Origin: Candidatus Latescibacterota bacterium
GTDB taxonomy: Bacteria; Latescibacterota; UBA2968; UBA8231
Direction of reading: 5' to 3'
DNA length: 13,400 nucleotides
Assembly: GCA_003529325.1 (NCBI GenBank)
Contig: DPVW01000328.1
Coordinates: 33,173-46,572 of the forward strand
How positions within the stretch are numbered: the stretch's first letter is position 1; the number at the start of each line of letters is the position of its first letter. Made by a program: the position numbers and the translations under genes. Under the pieces are notes generated by a model. The model searched no databases. It worked only from the letters and a program-made list of their open reading frames with translations, and was not told the DNA's origin. Of the stretch, positions 8,121-13,400 are shown in pieces.

Positions 8121-8537
8121 GTGGCAAAGACGAGGAGACGAAAAAAGGTTTTCGAACAAGAGCGTGAAAAGAATCTGACGCCATTGATCGACTGCGTCTT
8201 TCTTCTGTTGATCTTTTTCATGGTGACGACGGTGTTCAAGCAGCCGTACAGTCTGCAGGTAGAGCTGCCGCAGGCGCGGCACGCGAGAGCGGCTGAAGAG
8301 AAGAAGCTGGTCGCGTCGATAACGGCGGATGGCCGGATGGAGATAAACCGCGAGCCCGTAGACCAGGGAGATCTCGACCAGGTGCTTCTGAGGGCGAAGC
8401 AGTCCACCGGGAGTCTGACCTTGATCCTGCGGACGGACAAGGAGGCGAAGCACAAGTGGGTCCTGTTGATCTTGGCGGCGGCCAAACGGGTCGGTGTCGA
8501 CACGATCCTGTTGGCGACCGAGGACAAGGACGCCTGA
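8121..8537 (+). CDS. ExbD/TolR-family protein 2
   Basis: Also 138 residues, starting at GTG 8121, one base after the previous stop; a GGGGGA run at 8110-8115 is the ribosome binding site and no in-frame ATG precedes the membrane helix, so GTG is the only sensible start. It has a very basic N-terminus (MAKTRRRKKV), then NLTPLIDCVFLLLIFFMVTT with conserved Asp24, helix about 23-40, and a periplasmic domain (LQVELPQA, KLVASITADGRMEINREPV, LTLILRTDKEAKHKWVLLI). The membrane segment is nearly identical to that of its upstream neighbour whereas the periplasmic domains differ widely, pointing to an old duplication with specialised partners. A pair of TolR-like subunits per TolQ-like subunit is also seen in Myxococcus AglQ/AglS. 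Confidence 0.95.
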   Translation: MAKTRRRKKVFEQEREKNLTPLIDCVFLLLIFFMVTTVFKQPYSLQVELPQARHARAAEEKKLVASITADGRMEINREPVDQGDLDQVLLRAKQSTGSLTLILRTDKEAKHKWVLLILAAAKRVGVDTILLATEDKDA

Positions 8538-8605
8538 GCATTGTGTGGGCGGTGCTCGCCAGTCCCCCGGAGGCGCCGCTGGCCGGGCGTTCTCGCAGAG
8601 CAGCG

Positions 8606-9421
8606 ATGATTCTCCGCGGCATCGGTGTTCTTGTCGTTGTTGCAGGATGCGGCACACGCGATGTAGGATCGGCCATCGGTGATCTGTCGAGTCCGGATCA
8701 CGAAGTCCGGTTGCAGGCCGGCTACGAGTTAATCAGGCACGGCTCGGTCGCCGTCGAACCACTTATCGACTTCGCCACGACAGGGCCGGACAGCCTGCGT
8801 TACATCAGCGCTCAGATTCTTGGCCGGATTGGCGACAGGCGAGCCCGAGTGACCTTGAAGAAACTCGCCGAGGATCGAAATGAGCATGTTCGTCGTGCGG
8901 CGCTCCTGGCCTTGGGCAACATGGCCGATCCCGGAATCGTCGACTACCTGGTCGCCGCGCTTCTTGAAGACGCGCTCCCCGACCTGCGAGCCGCCGCAGC
9001 TCAAAGCCTCGGGGCTTCGGATGACACGTTGGCGGTTCCGGCGCTCGTATACGCACTGCAGGACACGGCGTCGTCAGTGCGCAAGCAGGCGGTCATAGCC
9101 CTTCACCGACTGTGGACGCAACAGGCCGAGGGTGCCGTCACCCGTGCGTTGACCGAAGACCGGGTAGAAGTCGTGCGCTTCGTTGCAGCCCAGGCTCTGG
9201 GTCAGCATCGAGCTGTCGCGGCCCGGGAGCCACTGCAGACGGCCCTGCGTGACACGAGTGTCTGGGTCCGGGCCGAAGCGGCGCGCAGCCTCGGCATGCT
9301 GGGCGATGCGGCAGTGATCGAAGACCTGACCCTGGTGCTGGAGCGGCGGGAAGGCCCCGATTGCGATGCTGCGCGTGAGGCCCTGCAGATGCTCACCAGC
9401 GCCAATGACGGGGACAGCTGA
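8606..9421 (+). CDS. HEAT-repeat lipoprotein
   Basis: From ATG 8606 the product has 271 residues. It opens with a short lipoprotein signal (MILRGIGVLVVVAGC, Cys15) and continues as about seven HEAT/PBS-lyase-type repeats of about 31 residues (approximately 27-58, 59-89, 90-120, 121-151, 152-182, 183-213, 214-244), each with the 'V-R-x-x-A-x-x-A-L-G' helix pattern, for example HVRRAALLALGNM and WVRAEAARSLGML. HEAT solenoids bind other proteins; as a lipoprotein it would be an envelope scaffold. Start is debatable: GTG 8543, 5 bases after the exbD-like stop, would add 21 residues including an Arg-Arg pair (RSRRAAM) loosely resembling a Tat motif. I prefer 8606 because the lipobox then has a normal signal length, though its ribosome binding site is weak. 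It is the last gene of the packed cluster. Confidence 0.82.
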   Translation: MILRGIGVLVVVAGCGTRDVGSAIGDLSSPDHEVRLQAGYELIRHGSVAVEPLIDFATTGPDSLRYISAQILGRIGDRRARVTLKKLAEDRNEHVRRAALLALGNMADPGIVDYLVAALLEDALPDLRAAAAQSLGASDDTLAVPALVYALQDTASSVRKQAVIALHRLWTQQAEGAVTRALTEDRVEVVRFVAAQALGQHRAVAAREPLQTALRDTSVWVRAEAARSLGMLGDAAVIEDLTLVLERREGPDCDAAREALQMLTSANDGDS

Positions 9422-9450
9422 CACGGGTGCGTGGAGGTGAGACAGCTGAC

Positions 9451-9465
9451 GGCGACGCAGTCGCC
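9451..9465 (+). other. Perfect hairpin between HEAT gene and acetyltransferase gene
   Basis: GGCGAC-GCA-GTCGCC is a 6-base-pair perfect stem with a 3-base loop, 5 bases upstream of the ribosome binding site (AAGGG, 9471-9475) of the next gene. There is no T tract, so it is not a standard terminator. It could protect or attenuate the mRNA at the end of the envelope cluster, or be chance in GC-rich DNA. Confidence 0.3.
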
Positions 9466-9482
9466 AAGCGAAGGGTAGACGA

Positions 9483-10196
9483 ATGAGCGTTGCGCGATTT
9501 GACGTCATCAGCAGTCTCGAGGCCATGGGCCTCAGAGCCGGTGACCGCGTGATGGTCCACAGTTCGCTGTCGAGCATCGGCCATGTCGAAGGGGGAGCAC
9601 CGACCGTGCTGCAGGCGTTCTTGGATGTGCTGGGACCGGCAGGAACGCTGATGGTGCCGACCTTCACCCACAGTAGCTGCGCGTACTTCGATCCGTTGCT
9701 CTCGCCATCCCTGAACGGGGCGATCACGGAAGCGGCGAGGAGTCTTCCGGGAGCGGTCCGTAGTCTTCACCCGACGCATGCGGTGACGGCGATCGGTCCC
9801 GACGCAGAAGAGCTGGTCGAGGACGACCTGGATCGCGGCGCCCTCGGTCGGGATTGTGCTCTGGACCGGCTGATCAAGAAGGGTGGCTACGTCCTCCTTC
9901 TCGGGGTGGATCAAGGAGCGAACTCGTCCATCCACATCGGCGAGGATTATGCCGGGGATGATCGTCAGAAGTCGATCTCACCGGGAAACCCGAAGGTCGT
10001 GGTGCTCAACCATCCGGAGCGGGGTGAGGAAGAGGTCACTCTGACAGAGATGATGGGTCACACGATCGCATTCGACCGCATGGATGGGGCCGTACGCTCG
10101 AGAGGTCAGGTGGTGGAGGGGAAGATCGGCGAGGCGACATGCCAGCTGATGAAGGGTGAAGACATCATCGCCGCGACTCTGGACATTCTCAGATAG
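9483..10196 (+). CDS. AAC(3)-family N-acetyltransferase-like protein
   Basis: A 237-residue protein of the Antibiotic_NAT/AAC(3) fold (characterised members are usually about 260-280 residues). Diagnostic segments: MVHSSLSSIG (24-33), GTLMVPTFTHSS (54-65), RSLHPTHAVTAIG (93-105, the family's R-S-x-H-P-x-x-S/A segment) and VLLLGVDQGANSSIHIGEDY (137-156). Such enzymes transfer acetyl from acetyl-CoA to an amine. Environmental members often have unknown, non-antibiotic substrates, and nothing here shows resistance. ATG 9483 is preceded by AAGGG with 7-base spacing. It lies 61 bases after the HEAT gene on the same strand, so co-transcription is possible but it seems functionally separate. The C-terminus is slightly short relative to the family but no key motif is lost. 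Confidence 0.9.
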   Translation: MSVARFDVISSLEAMGLRAGDRVMVHSSLSSIGHVEGGAPTVLQAFLDVLGPAGTLMVPTFTHSSCAYFDPLLSPSLNGAITEAARSLPGAVRSLHPTHAVTAIGPDAEELVEDDLDRGALGRDCALDRLIKKGGYVLLLGVDQGANSSIHIGEDYAGDDRQKSISPGNPKVVVLNHPERGEEEVTLTEMMGHTIAFDRMDGAVRSRGQVVEGKIGEATCQLMKGEDIIAATLDILR

Positions 10197-10223
10197 GAAT
10201 CGCAGACGTATCGCTTGTGGGTC

Positions 10224-10251
10224 CTGCGCCTGAGCTCAACGACCGGCGCAG
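10224..10251 (+). terminator. GC-rich stem-loop after the acetyltransferase gene (possible terminator)
   Basis: CTGCGCC (10224-10230) and GGCGCAG (10245-10251) form a perfect 7-base-pair stem with a 14-base loop, 27 bases after the stop codon; an overlapping alternative is CCGGC-GCA-GCCGG (10243-10255). No T run follows, so intrinsic termination is not proven. The rest of the 10197-10387 convergent spacer holds no convincing gene. Confidence 0.3.
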
Positions 10252-10387
10252 CCGGCGGCACGGGGCGTGCAGTCCCGCGACGGACTGTGGCAACTGTCCT
10301 ACGAACCGGAGATTGCGGTCGCCATGGTGGTAGGCCCACTGTCCAAGGCTTTGCCGCTGAATTCAGGTCGAAGATATCGGAGAAATC

Positions 10388-11329
10388 TCAACATCCTTGG
10401 CGGAGTCCTCCCAACGAGTCGATATCTCGCCCAAAGCGACCCATTCTTATCCAATCGTGGGGTCCACCCTCAATCCAACTCTCCCCGGGTCGGGGTTCGC
10501 CCAGAAGCCACCGTTCTTCGGAGCTGAGATGGGACATATCTCCTGCATACGGGGTCTGACGACGCAGTGGTCGAAGCATGGTCAGGCTGTATTGAAAATA
10601 GCTGATGGCTCGTGCTCTGTTGGCATGATGTGCCAGGGTTCTGTGCCAAACAGCATTGTGCAAGACAAAGACCGTTCCCGCCTTTCCTCGTAGCGCAATG
10701 CGGTCGGTTTCAAAGTCGAGTTGGCTCTGTTCTTCCGGGGTGTAGAAGGTGTCATTGCCCAATCGCCTGTTGCGCTGCCCAGGCAGCGCGCGCGCATCAA
10801 AACACGGCTTTTTGTGCGACCCACGGATGTATTCTACCGTGCCGTCATCATCTTCGGTGGCATCGGCCAGCAGGTAGCCAAAACGAAGGAAGTACAGTGG
10901 GCATCGACCATCTTCCAGGATGGGAAGGACCCTTGGGCCATCGGAATGCCACCCCTCAAGAACAGATTGTCTGGGCACCCTGGGATCGGCGTAGTAGACC
11001 CTCCACATATCCTGCGACAGATGGAACATGGGCCCGAAGACATCGTGGCAAAGTTGCAGGGCGGGTTTGAACATCATCAGTTCTCTCCACGCCGGATCAT
11101 CTTCGACCATGGTGTCCCGCATGTACACGTATCTCGCTTCCGAGGAACTTGCGAGATTGGGTTCGTAGTTTCGAACCCTGTCGATATAGGTATCGATGTA
11201 GTGCACAATTCTGTCGAGAAGCTCTTCGGGGAGTGTTACCGGGAGAACAGAAAAACCATCCTCACTGAGCTCCGTCAGACACTGATCTCTTTGCTCATCA
11301 TTCAATGAGATTTCATCACACTGTTTCAT
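10388..11329 (-). CDS. Phytanoyl-CoA dioxygenase (PhyH)-family protein 1
   Basis: A 313-residue Fe(II)/2-oxoglutarate-dependent oxygenase-like protein. The iron-binding facial triad is visible: His128 and Asp130 in EGWHSDGP, and His229 in HNAVWHRTLAHH; Arg240, 11 residues after His229, is the expected 2-oxoglutarate-binding arginine (the same His-to-Arg spacing as human PHYH His264/Arg275). The segment DGTVEYIRGSHKKP (163-175) is the family's 'G-x-x-x-x-x-P-G-S-H' strand. Bacterial PhyH proteins hydroxylate many small molecules, so the substrate cannot be named. ATG 11329 is used; its ribosome binding site is weak and no clear promoter is seen upstream. It converges with the acetyltransferase gene and is separated from the next minus-strand gene by a 334-base spacer, so it probably has its own transcript. 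Confidence 0.93.
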   Translation of the reverse strand: MKQCDEISLNDEQRDQCLTELSEDGFSVLPVTLPEELLDRIVHYIDTYIDRVRNYEPNLASSSEARYVYMRDTMVEDDPAWRELMMFKPALQLCHDVFGPMFHLSQDMWRVYYADPRVPRQSVLEGWHSDGPRVLPILEDGRCPLYFLRFGYLLADATEDDDGTVEYIRGSHKKPCFDARALPGQRNRRLGNDTFYTPEEQSQLDFETDRIALRGKAGTVFVLHNAVWHRTLAHHANRARAISYFQYSLTMLRPLRRQTPYAGDMSHLSSEERWLLGEPRPGESWIEGGPHDWIRMGRFGRDIDSLGGLRQGC

Positions 11330-11663
11330 TGGATCTTATCTAACCAAGGAGTTGAACCTGTCCATTGATTGGCCGGGAAGAGAGAATCTATACCAATTTC
11401 CGCTGGGAGGCTGCCGCCACGTGACACCTGCCCGTCTATTAGCTGTCCTGCGCCTCTATGTACTCCGTGGCTACGTACCAGATAGTCGAGGACTGACCTA
11501 CAACTGCCGGATACTGGAACCCATGGAGTCGACTGTGAACGACGACGATCTCGTTCTCTACTTCACAAAGGAACTGAAGCGAGGTGATTGAGAGAGGTAT
11601 CCCAGGCACGTAATAGAAGGCGCTCTCTCTCAGTTACACTCGCCGTCTTCTTCCGTCAGCCCT
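11330..11663. other. 334-base spacer between the two oxygenase genes
   Basis: It should contain the promoter of the left oxygenase gene, but I see no convincing -35/-10 pair. Apart from a doubtful small plus-strand ORF (11352-11591) it holds an imperfect inverted repeat: TGAGAGAG at 11589-11596 and CTCTCTCA at 11625-11632, a stem of 8 with a 28-base gap, about 30 bases beyond the 3' end of the right oxygenase gene. It lacks a T tract, so a terminator role is only possible. Confidence 0.3.
11352..11591 (+). CDS. Doubtful small ORF, hypothetical protein
   Basis: A 79-residue frame with a TTG start directly abutting an AAGGAG (11346-11351), leaving no normal spacing. I recognise no family. The interior has a plausible helix (ARLLAVLRLYVLRG, about 27-40) and an acidic C-terminus (NDDDLVLYFTKEL). 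Codon third positions are mixed, without the strong G/C bias of the neighbours. It could be a remnant gene fragment or chance; it is listed because it fills most of an otherwise empty spacer. Confidence 0.18.
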   Translation: MNLSIDWPGRENLYQFPLGGCRHVTPARLLAVLRLYVLRGYVPDSRGLTYNCRILEPMESTVNDDDLVLYFTKELKRGD

Positions 11664-12839
11664 CTATTCTTCCACCTTCTGAAACTCCTCCCACGCCTCG
11701 CCGGCTGCCGCAGCCTGCTTCTCCAACTCACCCCTCCATCCCAACACCTGTCCTGATTTGATGTTCTTGATGTCCCAGGTCGCGTATCGATCTTCCAGTG
11801 TGTCTCCCAGTTGTTCCGTTTCCGCCCAGCGGTCCCACGCCGTCTTCATCCACTCGTGCGGCAGCGCTTCGCGTACGGCCGGATCATGCTGCCAGGCCCA
11901 GCGCCCATCCGCCACCTTCGGCTCTCCTTCGAACGGGCCGCTCCACTTGGACCAGCCGATTGCCAGGGAATTCCGCTCGCGATCAGTCACCGTGTGCCCC
12001 GTGTGGATGTTCGTCCCGATTCGGATCAGCGCTTGTCCTGCCTTGAGCCGAACCGCGGTCTGACCTGGGAGCGGGCTCTCCCCATCCCAGCTGGGTGTAT
12101 ACGGCACGCCCGCATCTTTCATTCTCTTCGGTAAGAGCACATCGTGCTCGAAGGGTGTCCGCCACCGGCTGTGGCTTCCCTCGACGATCTCGTGGCACTC
12201 GTCATCGACGAGGGCGAGGAATATGCCGACGCCGTTGCGCTCATCGACCTGCTTGTTGTTCCGTTCCTGGATCTTCTCCCACACGGCCCTTTCGGCCTCC
12301 TCGGAATACGCCTCGGGACCGTCCGGTCGACCTGCCTGGGAATTTCGGCTGTCTCCGGTGCCCCACCACGTCGTGTCCCGATGCCAGCCGAGTTTGTGCT
12401 CATGTTTCCTGTTATTACACCAGAGCAATATCGTGCTCAGTGTCAGATCCTCCGGTTGCAGACCGTTGCACCACCCCGCCACGAACTCCAGCATCTCGTC
12501 GGAACCGTGAAACTCGGCGAAGCTCGGTTCGTTGAACGCCGGGTGGATGATCCCGCGGATCGCCCACGGTTCGTCCTGCTCCGTCCGGTGTACATAGCCT
12601 TTAGAAGAGTCGATCACGCTGTATCCCGTCTCGGGCCGGCAGGCTTCCGTCACGCGGCGTCCAGCCTTGCGGAGAATCGGGATCCATTCGCTGTCTACGA
12701 AGTCGTCGATGATGACGACACTGTGCTCACGGAGCGCCTCGAGACGAGCCTCCGTGGCGCCTTTGCCGGACCACTCAGGCTGGAAGTCGATGACCGCCGG
12801 AGCGCGATAGGAGGAAGGGGAGGGAGACGCGACGCTCAT
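11664..12839 (-). CDS. Phytanoyl-CoA dioxygenase (PhyH)-family protein 2, with enlarged insert
   Basis: A 391-residue Fe(II)/2-oxoglutarate oxygenase-like protein, longer than the usual 260-320. The HxD motif is His153/Asp155 in LGWHRDTTWWG. The distal His is most likely His279 in GTNIHTGHTVTDRERNSLAI, with Arg289 as the 2-oxoglutarate ligand (His282 is the alternative). ECHEIVEGSHSRWRTP (214-229) is the substrate-pocket strand preceding the distal His. Between Asp155 and that strand is a charged insert (about 165-203, rich in E/R/N/Q) not found in compact members. The C-terminal tail (about 300-391) is also extended. The ATG at 12839 is preceded by AGGAG. It follows the SelA-like gene by 101 bases on the same strand, suggesting shared expression and perhaps one pathway. 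It is only distantly similar to the other oxygenase in the window; the substrate is unknown. Confidence 0.9.
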   Translation of the reverse strand: MSVASPSPSSYRAPAVIDFQPEWSGKGATEARLEALREHSVVIIDDFVDSEWIPILRKAGRRVTEACRPETGYSVIDSSKGYVHRTEQDEPWAIRGIIHPAFNEPSFAEFHGSDEMLEFVAGWCNGLQPEDLTLSTILLWCNNRKHEHKLGWHRDTTWWGTGDSRNSQAGRPDGPEAYSEEAERAVWEKIQERNNKQVDERNGVGIFLALVDDECHEIVEGSHSRWRTPFEHDVLLPKRMKDAGVPYTPSWDGESPLPGQTAVRLKAGQALIRIGTNIHTGHTVTDRERNSLAIGWSKWSGPFEGEPKVADGRWAWQHDPAVREALPHEWMKTAWDRWAETEQLGDTLEDRYATWDIKNIKSGQVLGWRGELEKQAAAAGEAWEEFQKVEE

Positions 12840-12850
12840 ATTGTTTGTTT

Positions 12851-12855
12851 CTCCT
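12851..12855 (-). promoter_or_regulatory. Ribosome binding site of oxygenase 2
   Basis: CTCCT on the plus strand reads AGGAG on the minus strand, 11 bases before the ATG at 12839, supporting that start. Confidence 0.5.
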
Positions 12856-12866
12856 GATAGCCGACT

Positions 12867-12881
12867 GGGCTGTCTCAGCCC
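12867..12881 (-). other. Small GC hairpin in the leader of oxygenase 2
   Basis: GGGCT and AGCCC form a 5-base-pair perfect stem with a 5-base loop in the 101-base gap between the SelA-like and oxygenase genes. There is no T tract on the minus-strand side, so it is more likely an RNA-processing or leader structure, or chance, than a terminator. Confidence 0.2.
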
Positions 12882-12940
12882 GGATGAATTTGCTCAGATC
12901 AAAATACTCGCACGCCAAAAATTGGGCCAATCGTTCCTGG

Positions 12941-13400
12941 CTACGTCGCCGCGCCTTGGAGAACCTGTGTCAGGCGTTGCGCCACGATCCGTTCCTCTCC
13001 CGGGTTCATCATCCATGTCGTGATGTCGATCTCGTTGCCGCCTCCGGCCGTCTCGATCGACGGACGCCCATCGATGAGGGCTCGCCTCGCCCCAAGAGGT
13101 TCGATCTTCACCTGCGCCTGGTCCCAGCGTATCCGCAGTGACGGTACGTGGTTGGCGATCTCGGGCACGTGAATCTCCGTCTGTACACCAGGCACAGACC
13201 GCACCGATTCGGCGATATCCTGAACCTGGGCCTCCCACAACTGCCAATCAGCCTCATGGTCGCGGTCGAGGAAGTTCTCGAGGGCGACGAGCATGCCGAG
13301 GATCTCTTCCTTGTTCATCTTCATGCCGCGGCCGATCGTGTTGCCGCGGGGCGGGGCGTGCAGTCGGCGGGGGCACACGAGCCCCTTTCCCCCGGCCGTT
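12941..13400 (-). CDS. SelA-like PLP-dependent fold-type-I protein, C-terminal part (runs off the window)
   Basis: The reading frame is open to the right edge, so at least 152 C-terminal residues are visible and the N-terminus is missing. It begins TAGGKGLV, which fits the PLP-lysine motif (S-G-G-K-G/A-L/I) of the L-seryl-tRNA(Sec) selenium transferase / D-glucosaminate-6-phosphate ammonia-lyase family. Then comes GNTIGRGMKMNKEEILGMLV, the family's conserved 'G-R-x-M-K-x-x-K-E-E' helix, and a small C-terminal domain (VPEIANHVPSLRIRWDQ, WMMNPGEERIVAQRL). Such proteins act on amino acids or amino sugars; the substrate is unknown. Odd: between the lysine motif and GRGMK only about 18 residues are present, where family members I know have about 30 or more, including a G-P-Q-S/T-x-G-x-L-x-G-R stretch that is absent here. 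Either an in-frame deletion or a sequence error is likely. A start at GTG 13378 would remove the lysine and is unlikely. Confidence 0.8.
   Translation of the reverse strand, partial: TAGGKGLVCPRRLHAPPRGNTIGRGMKMNKEEILGMLVALENFLDRDHEADWQLWEAQVQDIAESVRSVPGVQTEIHVPEIANHVPSLRIRWDQAQVKIEPLGARRALIDGRPSIETAGGGNEIDITTWMMNPGEERIVAQRLTQVLQGAAT

Noticed and set aside
7598..8701. Minus-strand open frame of 367 codons opposite the ExbB/ExbD genes
   Set aside because: It spans three clear plus-strand genes and their junctions; its protein is low-complexity in Arg/Ser with no motif.
9483..10196. Aminoglycoside resistance gene
   Set aside because: Only fold-level motifs are visible; there is no mobile element, integron or resistance neighbour, and environmental AAC(3)-like proteins are often not resistance enzymes.
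10197..10387. Possible gene remnant in the convergent spacer (frame from GTG 10267)
   Set aside because: The frame runs into the antisense of the oxygenase, shows no family resemblance, and has no ribosome binding site.
12144..12857. Plus-strand frame of 237 codons opposite the second oxygenase
   Set aside because: The minus strand carries the full HxD oxygenase pattern here; the plus-strand product matches nothing and has no ribosome binding site.
10261..13365. A 14-base direct repeat (CGGGGCGTGCAGTC at 10261-10274 and 13352-13365)
   Set aside because: One perfect 14-mer pair is expected now and then by chance in 13 kb of GC-rich DNA; the flanks do not match and one copy lies inside a coding frame.

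Overview
The window looks like a piece of a Gram-negative, moderately GC-rich genome from an uncultured bacterium. Evidence for an outer membrane is the set of lipoprotein signal sequences (three proteins) and an ExbB/ExbD-type inner-membrane motor. Phytanoyl-CoA-dioxygenase-like proteins, a SelA-like PLP enzyme and an AAC(3)-like acetyltransferase occurring together is a gene repertoire I associate with Latescibacterota/Poribacteria-type genomes. That placement is an inference from gene content, not from a marker gene. No rRNA, tRNA, IS element, CRISPR array or phage gene is visible.

Region 1 (1-9421, all + strand) is one tightly packed cell-envelope cluster. In order it encodes a giant TPR protein, a DUF5683-like small membrane protein, an Fn3-like lipoprotein, a single-pass membrane DUF4159 protein, a second lipoprotein, an exported protein with a CsgG/TolB-like N-terminus and a FlgT_C-like C-terminus, a MotA/TolQ/ExbB protein, two tandem ExbD proteins and a HEAT-repeat lipoprotein. 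Two junctions are 4-base start/stop overlaps (ATGA at 5186, GTGA at 5971) and most others are gaps of 1-32 bases, so the genes are very probably co-transcribed. The promoter must lie left of the window. My reading is a proton-driven envelope machine: ExbB-ExbD-ExbD as motor, the DUF4159 protein as a possible TonB-like coupling arm, and the lipoproteins and TPR/HEAT scaffolds as periplasmic and outer-membrane partners. One TolQ-like plus two TolR-like subunits beside TPR and lipoprotein genes recalls the Myxococcus Agl-Glt layout, but the substrate or output here is unknown.

Region 2 (9422-10196, + strand) holds one AAC(3)-fold acetyltransferase-like gene, separated from the cluster by a 61-base gap carrying a perfect hairpin. 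A GC-rich hairpin follows it at 10224-10251.

Region 3 (10388-13400, all - strand, convergent with regions 1-2) is a metabolic segment: two clearly different phytanoyl-CoA-dioxygenase-like oxygenases, and at the right edge the C-terminal part of a SelA-like, PLP-dependent fold-type-I protein. The second oxygenase follows the SelA-like gene by 101 bases on the same strand and may be expressed with it. A 334-base spacer (11330-11663) between the two oxygenases contains only a doubtful small ORF and a weak inverted repeat.
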